Source: Lactiplantibacillus mudanjiangensis
GTDB taxonomy: Bacteria > Bacillota > Bacilli > Lactobacillales > Lactobacillaceae
Length of the DNA: 64,000 bases
Direction: 5' to 3'
Assembly: GCF_005405385.1 (NCBI RefSeq)
Contig: NZ_BJDY01000007.1
Location: 124,001 to 188,000 of the forward strand
Shown here: in pieces, positions 9,048-16,705 of the stretch
Layout: every line of letters starts with the position of its first letter
How positions within the stretch are numbered: position 1 is the stretch's first letter
Notes under the pieces: generated by a model
Seen by the model: only the letters and a program-made list of their open reading frames with translations
Told to the model about the DNA's origin: nothing
Databases searched by the model: none
Translations under genes and position numbers: made by a program

Positions 9048-11252
9048 TTAGTGGCGCCGTTGACGTCGAGCAGCAAAGCCACCCAGTGTTAACGCACTAG
9101 CCAAAACTAAACCGAGCATTGAAGCAGTCCGATTTTGCGTTTCATCAGTTTGTGGCAAACCTTTACCTTTTAGCGCTGCGACTACCCGAGCACGTAAGGC
9201 TTCCAGCTTAGCAACCAAGGCTTGGTCGCCATTAGCTTTAGCCTGAGCAATAGCTGCATCTAACTGTGATAACAGTGCTTCTTCCGCCGCTGCCTGTTCA
9301 TCAGCAGGTAATGCTAATGCTTCATCAAACTTATCTTCAAAACTTTCTTCAACCGCTTGATCATAATCTTCGGAATAGAGATGTTCTTCTTCATCCGGTG
9401 TTTGTTCATCAGGAACCGCCGTATTGGGATCTTCGGAATCCTCAGGTTCATCAACATCGGTTGGTGTTTCTGGTTCTTCAGTTGTTGGTTCTTCTGGTTC
9501 TTCAGGATCAGTTGGCGTTTCGGGTTCTTCAGTTGTTGGTGTTTCTGGTTCTTCAGGTTCTGTTGGAACTTCTGGAACTTCTGGCTCTTCAGTTTCTCCT
9601 GGTTCATCAGGGAACTCAGGATCTGGATCTGGCTCTTTAGGATCATTCTCATTATCTTTGTTATCTTGTAAATCCCAACGATGAGTTTCAGCTTTAACCA
9701 CTACTTTATTGGCAATAATATTACCATCTAAGTTTTGGTTAGCAATCACTTCAGCGGATGGTGCCAACACGCTACCTTGGAAGGCCGCATTAACATTGAT
9801 TGTGCCAGCGTATTGCTTATCACTGGCCGTTGAATCAAAGAAGTTCCAAAGTAAATGGTTATCCCCAAAGTCTTCGGTTTCATGATTATTTCGATCGGAA
9901 CCATCATCATAAACAACCTTAATTTGTGAATTAACATTGTAATCAGCTTGGCCTTCCGTATCAACATTGATAATAATGGTATTCCCATCTTTATCTGAAG
10001 AAAGTCCCTTGATCGTCAATGGTGTATTGCCAGCAAGCACATCGGCTGATAAATTAATCACAATTTGACCATTTTCATCAGGTTCTAGATCACTCACGTC
10101 AATGACCCGATTATTCATATCCGTGAAGTCACTATTGGTGTAACTCACATTACTGTCTTTAACCGCTAAAGCGGCGTTAGTCTTCTTTAATTGTGCAAAT
10201 TCTTTTTCAAAATCAATATAAACATTGCCAGCTTTATCTTGATAGACTTCTTCTGCTAGCAAATGATCAATATAGGTGCCATTAACCATGGGCCGGTTGG
10301 GATTGCTAACATCGATTTCAATACCTTCACCAAAGATAACCTTATTGACACGAGTATCCCCATTAGATACAAAAGAACTATTCGCGATGTTGGTAATATT
10401 TTGAATATATGAAATATCTTTATCAAGCAATTCTTCGATAATATTGGTCCCAAAGTTAACGTTACCAATTAAGTTACCAACCGCGATATTCCCATTCGTA
10501 TGTGCATTTAATTCAGCTTCATTCGCAAAAATATGGAATTGCGATGAAATGCCTAAGATATTGTGCAAATCAGCATAATCATCATAAACTGAACCACCAT
10601 CTTGCACGGCATCATTGACCGCAGCAGTCACTTTAGCATTTGATTTAAACGTCCCAAAATCAGAGGCTGTTGAACCCAGATCAATACTAGTTGTTTGAAC
10701 TTTTTGAGCGGCATCGCTAGCATCAGCAGTTTGATCTTGAGTATCCGTTGTTGATGTGGTTTTAGCTGGTGTTTGCACATCAGTTTTAGTCGATTCTGCA
10801 GTCTTGGCCGTATCCGTTTGAGCCGTCTTAGCTTGATTCTGATTAGTCGTATCCGTCTTGTCAGCAGTCACCTTAGTGGTATCTGCGCTCGTTGCTGGCG
10901 TTTGACTTGATTGGTCGTCCTTAACGTCAGTTTGACTTGATTGACTACTTTGATTGGATTGACTATCAGCCTGTTCATTACTAGATTGACTGGCATCTTT
11001 AGATTCACTCGTCGCGTTGTCATCAGTTGTAGCCGCTTGTTTTTGAGTCGTAGCCGTTGACTTCAACGTTACCGTACTCGACTCACTTGTTGAACTAGCG
11101 TCATTTGCTTCAACGTTACTGTTACTACTATCGGCGTTAGCATCAGCTTGCACCGTAACGCTCGCCCCACCTAACGTTAATAATACCGCACAGGCAAACG
11201 CCCACTTACGGCCAATTTTGTACATCTTAAAATGCGTCCGTTTACTTTCCAT
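9048..11252 (-). CDS. Sortase-anchored surface protein with choice-of-anchor-A-like domain
   Basis: A 734-aa cell-wall protein. The N-terminus is a KxYKxGKxW-type signal peptide (FKMYKIGRKWAFACAVLLTL, ending near VQADA). A Ser/Thr/Gln-rich low-complexity stalk covers about residues 40-190. A globular region from about 195 to 530 starts DLHNILGISSQFHIFANEAE and contains GNIAVGNLIGNVNFG and QGSVLAPSAEVIANQNLDGNIIANK, which fit the choice-of-anchor A (collagen-binding-protein-like) domain. Acidic Pro-Glu-Thr repeats (EEPETPT) span about 535-620, followed by an Ala-rich coiled segment. The protein ends with LPQTDE, a hydrophobic helix and RRQRRH, the L. plantarum form of the sortase A signal. It is probably an adhesin. 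The gene stands alone between two terminators or hairpins. Confidence 0.88.
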   Translation of the reverse strand: MESKRTHFKMYKIGRKWAFACAVLLTLGGASVTVQADANADSSNSNVEANDASSTSESSTVTLKSTATTQKQAATTDDNATSESKDASQSSNEQADSQSNQSSQSSQTDVKDDQSSQTPATSADTTKVTADKTDTTNQNQAKTAQTDTAKTAESTKTDVQTPAKTTSTTDTQDQTADASDAAQKVQTTSIDLGSTASDFGTFKSNAKVTAAVNDAVQDGGSVYDDYADLHNILGISSQFHIFANEAELNAHTNGNIAVGNLIGNVNFGTNIIEELLDKDISYIQNITNIANSSFVSNGDTRVNKVIFGEGIEIDVSNPNRPMVNGTYIDHLLAEEVYQDKAGNVYIDFEKEFAQLKKTNAALAVKDSNVSYTNSDFTDMNNRVIDVSDLEPDENGQIVINLSADVLAGNTPLTIKGLSSDKDGNTIIINVDTEGQADYNVNSQIKVVYDDGSDRNNHETEDFGDNHLLWNFFDSTASDKQYAGTINVNAAFQGSVLAPSAEVIANQNLDGNIIANKVVVKAETHRWDLQDNKDNENDPKEPDPDPEFPDEPGETEEPEVPEVPTEPEEPETPTTEEPETPTDPEEPEEPTTEEPETPTDVDEPEDSEDPNTAVPDEQTPDEEEHLYSEDYDQAVEESFEDKFDEALALPADEQAAAEEALLSQLDAAIAQAKANGDQALVAKLEALRARVVAALKGKGLPQTDETQNRTASMLGLVLASALTLGGFAARRQRRH

Positions 11253-11437
11253 ACATACACCCCACTAAAAAATTATAGTTCCCTAAAATCCTTTTAATCA
11301 CCCTTTATTCTCACGCTTTTTCCGGCAATATTCAACCGTTATTAATGAATTATTTTGTATAAAATCATAATTAATTTGTTGATCTCAAAATCATCTATGT
11401 TTAAATAAATAGACCAATTTAACTTACTTTGAACAGT

Positions 11438-11486
11438 GTTAATTGGCACAGCGCCTTAGGTCCAAATAACAACTGTACCAATTAAC
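11438..11486. other. Inverted repeat between surface protein and cupin genes
   Basis: A 9-bp inverted repeat, GTTAATTGG (11438-11446) and CCAATTAAC (11478-11486), has a 31-nt loop. It lies upstream of the surface-protein gene and downstream of the cupin gene. It could be a terminator without a T tract or a regulatory stem. Confidence 0.35.
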
Positions 11487-11542
11487 TGAGCGACAAAAAA
11501 ACTGATCATCTGCATAACACAGACAATCAGTTAACTACTCCT

Positions 11543-11833
11543 TTATTTCAAAATTGATTTGATAACCATTAGTTCGCTATCCATTATGGCCGTCAATTGA
11601 TGCTTTTCATTAGGCCGCATTTGAACAATTCTACCCGGATAAATGATGGCTGTTTGTGACTCACTCGCAAACGTGACCTTTCCTTTAATGGGGACCACAA
11701 TGACCTCATAATTCACAAAATGTTCAGGTGTTGCTTGTCCAGCCGCTAACACCAAATGAGTGACAACTTGCGATGGTGTTTCGACGAGATTCTCAAATAA
11801 TTTAATATCCGTTTGACCAGTATAGACTTGCAT
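11543..11833 (-). CDS. Small cupin-domain protein
   Basis: A 96-aa single-domain protein with a cupin beta-barrel pattern: HLVLAAGQATPEHFVNYEVIVVPIKGKVTF as first motif and IYPGRIVQMRPNEKHQLTA as second motif. The usual metal-binding set G(X)5HXH is only partly kept (PEHF and EKH), so metal binding is uncertain. Its role is unknown; small cupins often act in sugar-phosphate or secondary metabolism or as sensors. The ATG is preceded by AGGTGA. It is divergent from the SorC regulator. Confidence 0.7.
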   Translation of the reverse strand: MQVYTGQTDIKLFENLVETPSQVVTHLVLAAGQATPEHFVNYEVIVVPIKGKVTFASESQTAIIYPGRIVQMRPNEKHQLTAIMDSELMVIKSILK

Positions 11834-12017
11834 CTTGTCACCTTCACCTACTTTTAAGATAGTGTCAGTATGACGGATTCAACCGGCAAGTCAAGATTAC
11901 CGCGTACACAATTAAACATCTCCCAAGCTAAGCCGACCGATTTGAAATTTAATGCGTCGCGACTCATTAATCGTTATACTAACAATTGAAAACGTGACCA
12001 CAAGGAGGTTTTCTCAA

Positions 12018-12968
12018 ATGAACGATAATCGCCGGCGTCTACTCGCCAAAGTCGCTTATCTCTATTATGTTCGCGATTATACCCAGGCTCAAATCGCGGC
12101 TGAATTAAATATTTATCGCACGACCATTAGCCGGATGCTTAAGCAGGCCCGTGAAACCCACGTCGTTGATATTAAAATCAACGATTTCAATACCGATCTC
12201 TTTAGTCTAGAAGAACAGTTACAACAACGTTATCACCTAAAAAACGCCGTGGTGATTGCTAATGAACCGCATGCCGATCATCAAGCTAAGGAACAGCGGT
12301 TGTCCTACGAAGCGGCCTTATATTTAAAACAAATCATCAAACCACACAATATCGTTGGCTTTGCTTGGGGCTCGATCTTGGCCGGCATGATTGGTCAATT
12401 ACACCATCCCATTCAAACCGATGCGACGTTTGTGCCCTTAGTTGGCGGTCCCAGTCCTTCTAATTCTCAATACCACGTCAATGGGATCGTTTATGATGCC
12501 GCTCGAGCTTTTGGTGGACACAGCCGTTTTGTTGATGCGGCCGCAGTGCAAGAATCGCAATATATTCGTGATGGCATTACGGATTCGCAATACTTTCGTG
12601 AAATCAAAACTTGTTGGGATAGTCTCGACATTGCCCTCCTCGGGATTGGTGGCCCCTTAACCAACACCAGTAGCCGCTGGCGTGATTTACTGACAACTGA
12701 AGATCGGGCTTTGTTGAAAGACCGCCAAGCCATCGGGGACTGTTGCTGCACCTTTTTTGATAAACACGGTAAAATTTTACGCGGTGACTTGTTAAATCGA
12801 ACAATTGCCATCCCGTTACCACAACTCAAACAAGTGCCAAATTCAATCGCCATTGCCCGCTCACTCACGAAAGCCCCATCTATCTTAGCGTTGCTCAAGA
12901 TGGGCATTTTAACCACTTTGATTACCGATGCCGAAACCGCACAAAGAATCTTAGATTTAGATCAATAG
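12018..12968 (+). CDS. SorC/DeoR-type sugar-binding transcriptional regulator
   Basis: A 316-aa regulator. The helix-turn-helix is near the N-terminus (YTQAQIAAELNIYRTTISRMLKQARE, about residues 20-45). A SorC-type effector domain related to sugar-phosphate isomerases follows (FAWGSILAGMIGQL, FVPLVGGPSPSNSQYHVN, LLGIGGPLTNTSSRW). A longer reading from an ATG at 11952 is possible. I chose the ATG at 12018 because AAGGAGG sits 9-10 nt upstream of it. The next gene on the same strand, an aldolase 154 bp away, is its likely target. SorC proteins usually respond to phosphorylated sugars. Confidence 0.85.
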   Translation: MNDNRRRLLAKVAYLYYVRDYTQAQIAAELNIYRTTISRMLKQARETHVVDIKINDFNTDLFSLEEQLQQRYHLKNAVVIANEPHADHQAKEQRLSYEAALYLKQIIKPHNIVGFAWGSILAGMIGQLHHPIQTDATFVPLVGGPSPSNSQYHVNGIVYDAARAFGGHSRFVDAAAVQESQYIRDGITDSQYFREIKTCWDSLDIALLGIGGPLTNTSSRWRDLLTTEDRALLKDRQAIGDCCCTFFDKHGKILRGDLLNRTIAIPLPQLKQVPNSIAIARSLTKAPSILALLKMGILTTLITDAETAQRILDLDQ

Positions 12969-13122
12969 CACATATGTGCAATTCGAAAGAAGTACCTTTC
13001 GTTCGTAAGCGGTCGTTAGTGGTCCAGACCGACTTAGTACTTGAATTCAATTTCAATTTCATAGGCAGCGTTTTCATTTCCAGTTATATTAAGAGTGTCA
13101 AAAAATAACAGGGGTGAAAATC

Positions 13123-13806
13123 ATGGAATTCTTATTAGATACAGTACACATTGATGATATTAAAAAATACGCTGGGATTATCCCATTGAGCGGCGTCACA
13201 TCAAATCCTTCAATTGTCAAAAAAGAAGGTAAAATCGACTTTTTCAATCATATGCGCGCCATTCGCCAAATCATTGGCATGGATGCGACGTTCCACATTC
13301 AAGTTGTGGGTCAGACCACCGAAGCGATGATTACGGATGCTCACACGATTTTGGAAAATGTCGATGACCATGTTTTCATCAAGATTCCAACCAATGAAGC
13401 CGGTTTGGCTGCCATCAAACAATTGAAACAAGAAGGTGTCAATGTCACCGCTACCGCCATTTATACCAAGTTCCAAGGCTATCTTGCAATGGCTGCCGGC
13501 GCCGACTATTTGGCTCCTTACTACAACCGGATGGTTAATATGAATATCAATGCTGACGAAGTAATCGGCGAACTTGCCGCTCAAATTTGCCGCGAAGGTC
13601 GTTCCACCAAGATTTTAGCCGCTAGTTTCCACACCGTTCAGCAAGTTAACTCAGCCTTTGAGATGGGGGCACAAGCCGCAACCATGAGCGCCGACATCTT
13701 CAAGACCGCCCTAACCGCACCAGCGATTGGCGCTGCCGTTAAAGACTTCACGACTGATTGGGAATCTATTTACGGCGTTGGCACCACCGTTAACTCATTA
13801 AAATAA
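13123..13806 (+). CDS. Fructose-6-phosphate aldolase / transaldolase-like (FSA family)
   Basis: A 227-aa protein of the small transaldolase (FSA/TalC) family. The hallmark GVTSNPSIV is at residues 24-32. The Schiff-base lysine lies in VFIKIPT (Lys87, close to Lys85 of E. coli FSA). GADYLAPYYNRM and KILAASFH are also conserved. These enzymes perform reversible aldol reactions, such as dihydroxyacetone plus glyceraldehyde-3-phosphate giving fructose-6-phosphate, or act as transaldolases. The in-frame GTG at 13114 overlaps the ribosome site (GGGGTG), so ATG 13123 is preferred. It is probably controlled by the preceding SorC regulator. Confidence 0.88.
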   Translation: MEFLLDTVHIDDIKKYAGIIPLSGVTSNPSIVKKEGKIDFFNHMRAIRQIIGMDATFHIQVVGQTTEAMITDAHTILENVDDHVFIKIPTNEAGLAAIKQLKQEGVNVTATAIYTKFQGYLAMAAGADYLAPYYNRMVNMNINADEVIGELAAQICREGRSTKILAASFHTVQQVNSAFEMGAQAATMSADIFKTALTAPAIGAAVKDFTTDWESIYGVGTTVNSLK

Positions 13807-13815
13807 TCTGTTTAT

Positions 13816-13857
13816 AAAAAGTCACGCTAACTATTTTCAGTTAACGTGACTTTTTTT
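13816..13857. terminator. Intrinsic terminator after the FSA gene
   Basis: The arms AAAAAGTCACG and CGTGACTTTTT are strengthened by TAACT/AGTTA and followed by a T7 tract. Confidence 0.85.
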
Positions 13858-13870
13858 AATAATCAAATAA

Positions 13871-14335
13871 CAGTTGAAAGTTATTTTTTACAATATTCAC
13901 AACAGGAAAGTTACTGATCAAAAGCAGATCAACTTGCCACCTACCGTTCGCCCACCTTGAGCCGGAACGCTGTGGGCGGACCGATTCAGCCACAAAGCGG
14001 TCTGAACCGTCGTTTTGAACCACCAAAATCGTGTTTCAAAAGCGCCAGTCTCTAAGCGATAAATCGCTAAGAGACTCCCACGGCTGGGCTCAATGTGGGC
14101 TCACTCTCGGCTATAATAGTGATCACTAATTGATTAGTATCCACGTGATAACCGGAGTCAGGCAGTGATGGCGCCGGCCGTGAAAACATCGTTAGTCCGG
14201 GTGATTTTTCCGGGCTTACGATGTGGACGACTTTTGAGACTAGCGGTTTTAGCTAGGCTCAAAAGCGAGGCGAAAGCCCGCATTTTGGCTGGAGCCGGTC
14301 CCACAGCCGGCAGAATCACTGGCTGACGCAGGTGG
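13871..14335 (-). repeat. Dispersed hairpin-rich element, copy R2 (both arms complete)
   Basis: A near full-length copy in reverse orientation that fills the gap between the FSA and GH1 genes. A terminal-repeat relic (CAGTTGAAAG) is at 13871-13880, and the cores are 13933-14335. Reading its own plus sense, arm 1 spans CCAGTGATTCTGCCGGC to GCCGGCGCCATCACTG. It has internal hairpins CTTTTGAG/CTCAAAAG and a TCCGG/CCGGA stem. Arm 2 contains AGTCTCTTAGCGA/TCGCTTAGAGACT and GGTTCAG/CTGAATC. The far terminal repeat is not recognisable. Confidence 0.85.
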
Positions 14336-14395
14336 CTAACTTAGCATGACATAAGCCAATAATGTTAAAGCTTCTACTACCCTATTAATCTTTAA

Positions 14396-15784
14396 TTAGT
14401 CAAATTGGTTCGTTTGGCTCAATTGATTAAACCAAGCGGCTGATTTCTTTAACGTTTTCGTTTGCGTGTGTAACTCATCGCGAATCAAACCGTAGCGATT
14501 ATGATACGCATGATTCCACGACCAACAGTCAATCGCCGTCCAGACGAAGTAGCCCTGACAATTAGACCCAGCCGCGATCCCTTTGGCTAAAGCTTGCAGA
14601 TGATGACGCATAAAGTCAATGCGGTAATCATCTTGGACCACGCCTTGTTCGTCTAAGAACCGTTCTTCGTTGGCAACCCCCATCCCGTTTTCTGACACAA
14701 ACCACGGAATGTTATGGTAGTTTTCTTGAATGTTTTTGGCAATATCAGTTAAAGCTTCTGGATAAATCTCCCAGCCACGATCGACATTCATGATGCGACC
14801 AGGCATGTCATATTCTTTGAAATAAATATCTGGTAACCACGGTTGCAAGCTCTGTGGTGAAATATCTGGCCGCTGTACCCGAAATGGATGGTAGTAATTT
14901 ACCCCTAAACAGTCGACCGTGTTAGCCTGAATAAGCGCCAATTCGTCCGGCGTGGCCTCCCACAAAACCCCATCACGGTCTAACGTTTCAACCAATTTAG
15001 CTGGAAAATGACCTAAAACCGCTGGATCTAAGAACAAATTATTCGACCACAGTTCAGCAAATTCCGCAGCAGCCACATCAGCTGGATCGTCTGAGGCTGC
15101 GTACGCTGGTGTTAAGTTCAGAATAATTCCAATTTTGTGATCATCTTGGGGACAACATTGTCGAAAAGCCGCGATTGTTTTAGCCGACGCCAAGTTCATG
15201 TTATACGCCACTTGCACCGCCTTAGGGCCATCAATGACTTGTGGATAATGCCAACCATACAAGTATTGCCCATCGACCACGACTTTAGGTTCATTAAACG
15301 TATACCAGTTTTTAACGCGGTCACCAAACAATTTGAAACATTGTTCGGCAAACTTAACAAATAACTCAACGACATGTTTGGATTCCCAACCACCATACTT
15401 TTGGTAGAGTTCAACTGGTAAGTCAAAGTGGTGTAAATTCATATAAGGCTCAATGCCTTGGGCTAGCATCGCATCAATCACATGATTGTAATAAGCCACT
15501 CCGACGGGATTCAAACTCGCCGTTTCAAAGTCATCAATTAATCGAGTCCATTGAATAGATGTTCTTAACCCATGAATTCCTGCTTGGGCCATTAACGCTA
15601 AATCACTCGCGTAATCATGGTAAAAATCAGATGCGACATCTGGGCCAACGCCACTATCAAACGCCATCGGTTCCGTTGCGAACCAATAATCAAATACATT
15701 TTGATGTGGCTTTTGGAAATTACCTTCAGTTTGGGGGCCAGATGTCGCCGCACCCCAAACAAAGTTCGTTGGAAAAGTTGGCAT
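14396..15784 (-). CDS. Glycoside hydrolase family 1 enzyme
   Basis: A 462-aa GH1 (beta/alpha)8 barrel. The acid/base Glu165 is in TFNEPKV and the nucleophile Glu365 in SENGMG. The N-terminus NFVWGAATSGPQTEG is a GH1 signature variant. GH1 includes beta-glucosidases, phospho-beta-glycosidases and beta-mannosidases. It is the last gene of the GH125-GH38-ROK-GH1 operon, 29 bp after the ROK gene, so I infer it may cleave the Man-beta-1,4-GlcNAc core link or a related beta-linked sugar released from mannose-rich glycans. The sequence alone does not establish that. No signal peptide, so it acts in the cytoplasm on imported oligosaccharides. Confidence 0.85.
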   Translation of the reverse strand: MPTFPTNFVWGAATSGPQTEGNFQKPHQNVFDYWFATEPMAFDSGVGPDVASDFYHDYASDLALMAQAGIHGLRTSIQWTRLIDDFETASLNPVGVAYYNHVIDAMLAQGIEPYMNLHHFDLPVELYQKYGGWESKHVVELFVKFAEQCFKLFGDRVKNWYTFNEPKVVVDGQYLYGWHYPQVIDGPKAVQVAYNMNLASAKTIAAFRQCCPQDDHKIGIILNLTPAYAASDDPADVAAAEFAELWSNNLFLDPAVLGHFPAKLVETLDRDGVLWEATPDELALIQANTVDCLGVNYYHPFRVQRPDISPQSLQPWLPDIYFKEYDMPGRIMNVDRGWEIYPEALTDIAKNIQENYHNIPWFVSENGMGVANEERFLDEQGVVQDDYRIDFMRHHLQALAKGIAAGSNCQGYFVWTAIDCWSWNHAYHNRYGLIRDELHTQTKTLKKSAAWFNQLSQTNQFD

Positions 15785-15813
15785 ATCGTTAACACCTTTC
15801 TGTTAGTCTGAAG

Positions 15814-16695
15814 TTAAACTGCTGCATAAGTCTGCTCAAAATCAACGACCGCCCCACGTAAATTGGCTTCATCGTGATAGTCACACGGCACAATTGTTGG
15901 TTTGACAGACGCGATTTCAACCCGTGCCCGGATTTTTTCAATGGCTTGTTCAATCCCAGGGATCAAGGCCGGGTTATTAGAAATTGCCCCGCCAATGACC
16001 ACCTTTTCAGGATCAAAACTGTATTGCAAATTATAAATCGCTAGCCCTAAAGCATCGTACATCGTTTGAATCGATGCTTGTGCGTCAGTATCACCTTGCG
16101 CGGCTAAATCAAAGAGTTGCTTACCATCGATGTTATCTACTTCTGGACGGACGGCTAAATAACGGTTAACAGCTTGAGGAGCCGTTCCGAGTTCACTTAA
16201 AATATGTTCGCCGTCCATCAGCATGAACCCAAATTCGCCACCGAATAGATGTGCACCATGCCACACTTGATGGTTCACAATCACCGAACCCCCAACGCCA
16301 GTACCAATCACCAGAAAGACTAAGCTATCGACATCACGCCCAGCGCCACTGGCTAATTCAGCTAAAGCAGCACAGTTGGCATCATTTTCAATGCTTACTG
16401 GTAACCCAAAAGCCGCCGCAAGTTCCGCTTGAATTGGAAAATTATGAATATAAGGTAACGCGCTGGCACCTTCGATCACGCCGGTTAGTTTATTCACGGC
16501 ACCTGGCGCGCTGATGGCTACACCTTCAATAGCCCGTTGCCGTTTCATCGTGTTCACTTCAGCCGTTAATAATTCGAAAAAGTCTGCCTTAGTTTTAGGC
16601 GTTGCAATCGCATGGTGATCTTGAATAGCTTGCCCATCCCAAGTTGCAAACTTAATGGTCGTGCCGCCAACGTCAATAATGCCTAATTTTTGCAT
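15814..16695 (-). CDS. ROK-family sugar kinase
   Basis: A 293-aa ROK protein. The phosphate-binding N-terminus is IDVGGTTIKFA, the sugar loop is SIENDANCAALAE, and adenosine contacts are GTGVGGSVI. The classical zinc signature CxCGxxGCxE is absent; the corresponding region reads HLFGGEFGFMLMDGE. It has no helix-turn-helix, so it is a kinase and not a NagC-type regulator. The likely substrate is a hexose freed by the neighbouring mannosidases (mannose, or GlcNAc/ManNAc). It lies 10 bp downstream of the GH38 gene. ROK-GH38-GH125 adjacency is also seen in streptococcal N-glycan loci, from recall. Confidence 0.85.
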   Translation of the reverse strand: MQKLGIIDVGGTTIKFATWDGQAIQDHHAIATPKTKADFFELLTAEVNTMKRQRAIEGVAISAPGAVNKLTGVIEGASALPYIHNFPIQAELAAAFGLPVSIENDANCAALAELASGAGRDVDSLVFLVIGTGVGGSVIVNHQVWHGAHLFGGEFGFMLMDGEHILSELGTAPQAVNRYLAVRPEVDNIDGKQLFDLAAQGDTDAQASIQTMYDALGLAIYNLQYSFDPEKVVIGGAISNNPALIPGIEQAIEKIRARVEIASVKPTIVPCDYHDEANLRGAVVDFEQTYAAV

Positions 16696-16705
16696 CTGGT
16701 ATCCC

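Noticed and set aside
9424-9600. Direct repeats that might suggest a CRISPR array
   Set aside because: The periodicity is irregular and in frame with codons of the EEPETPT protein repeat; there are no unique spacers of constant length and no cas genes.
9266-9684. Several overlapping ORFs opposite and in the other frame of the surface-protein repeat region
   Set aside because: They are low-complexity shadows (all Leu/Val/Gln or Gly/Ser) of the acidic Pro-Glu-Thr repeats, with no ribosome sites.
12491-12916. 141-aa ORF antisense to the SorC regulator
   Set aside because: It is a shadow frame; the plus strand encodes a recognised family with a good ribosome site.
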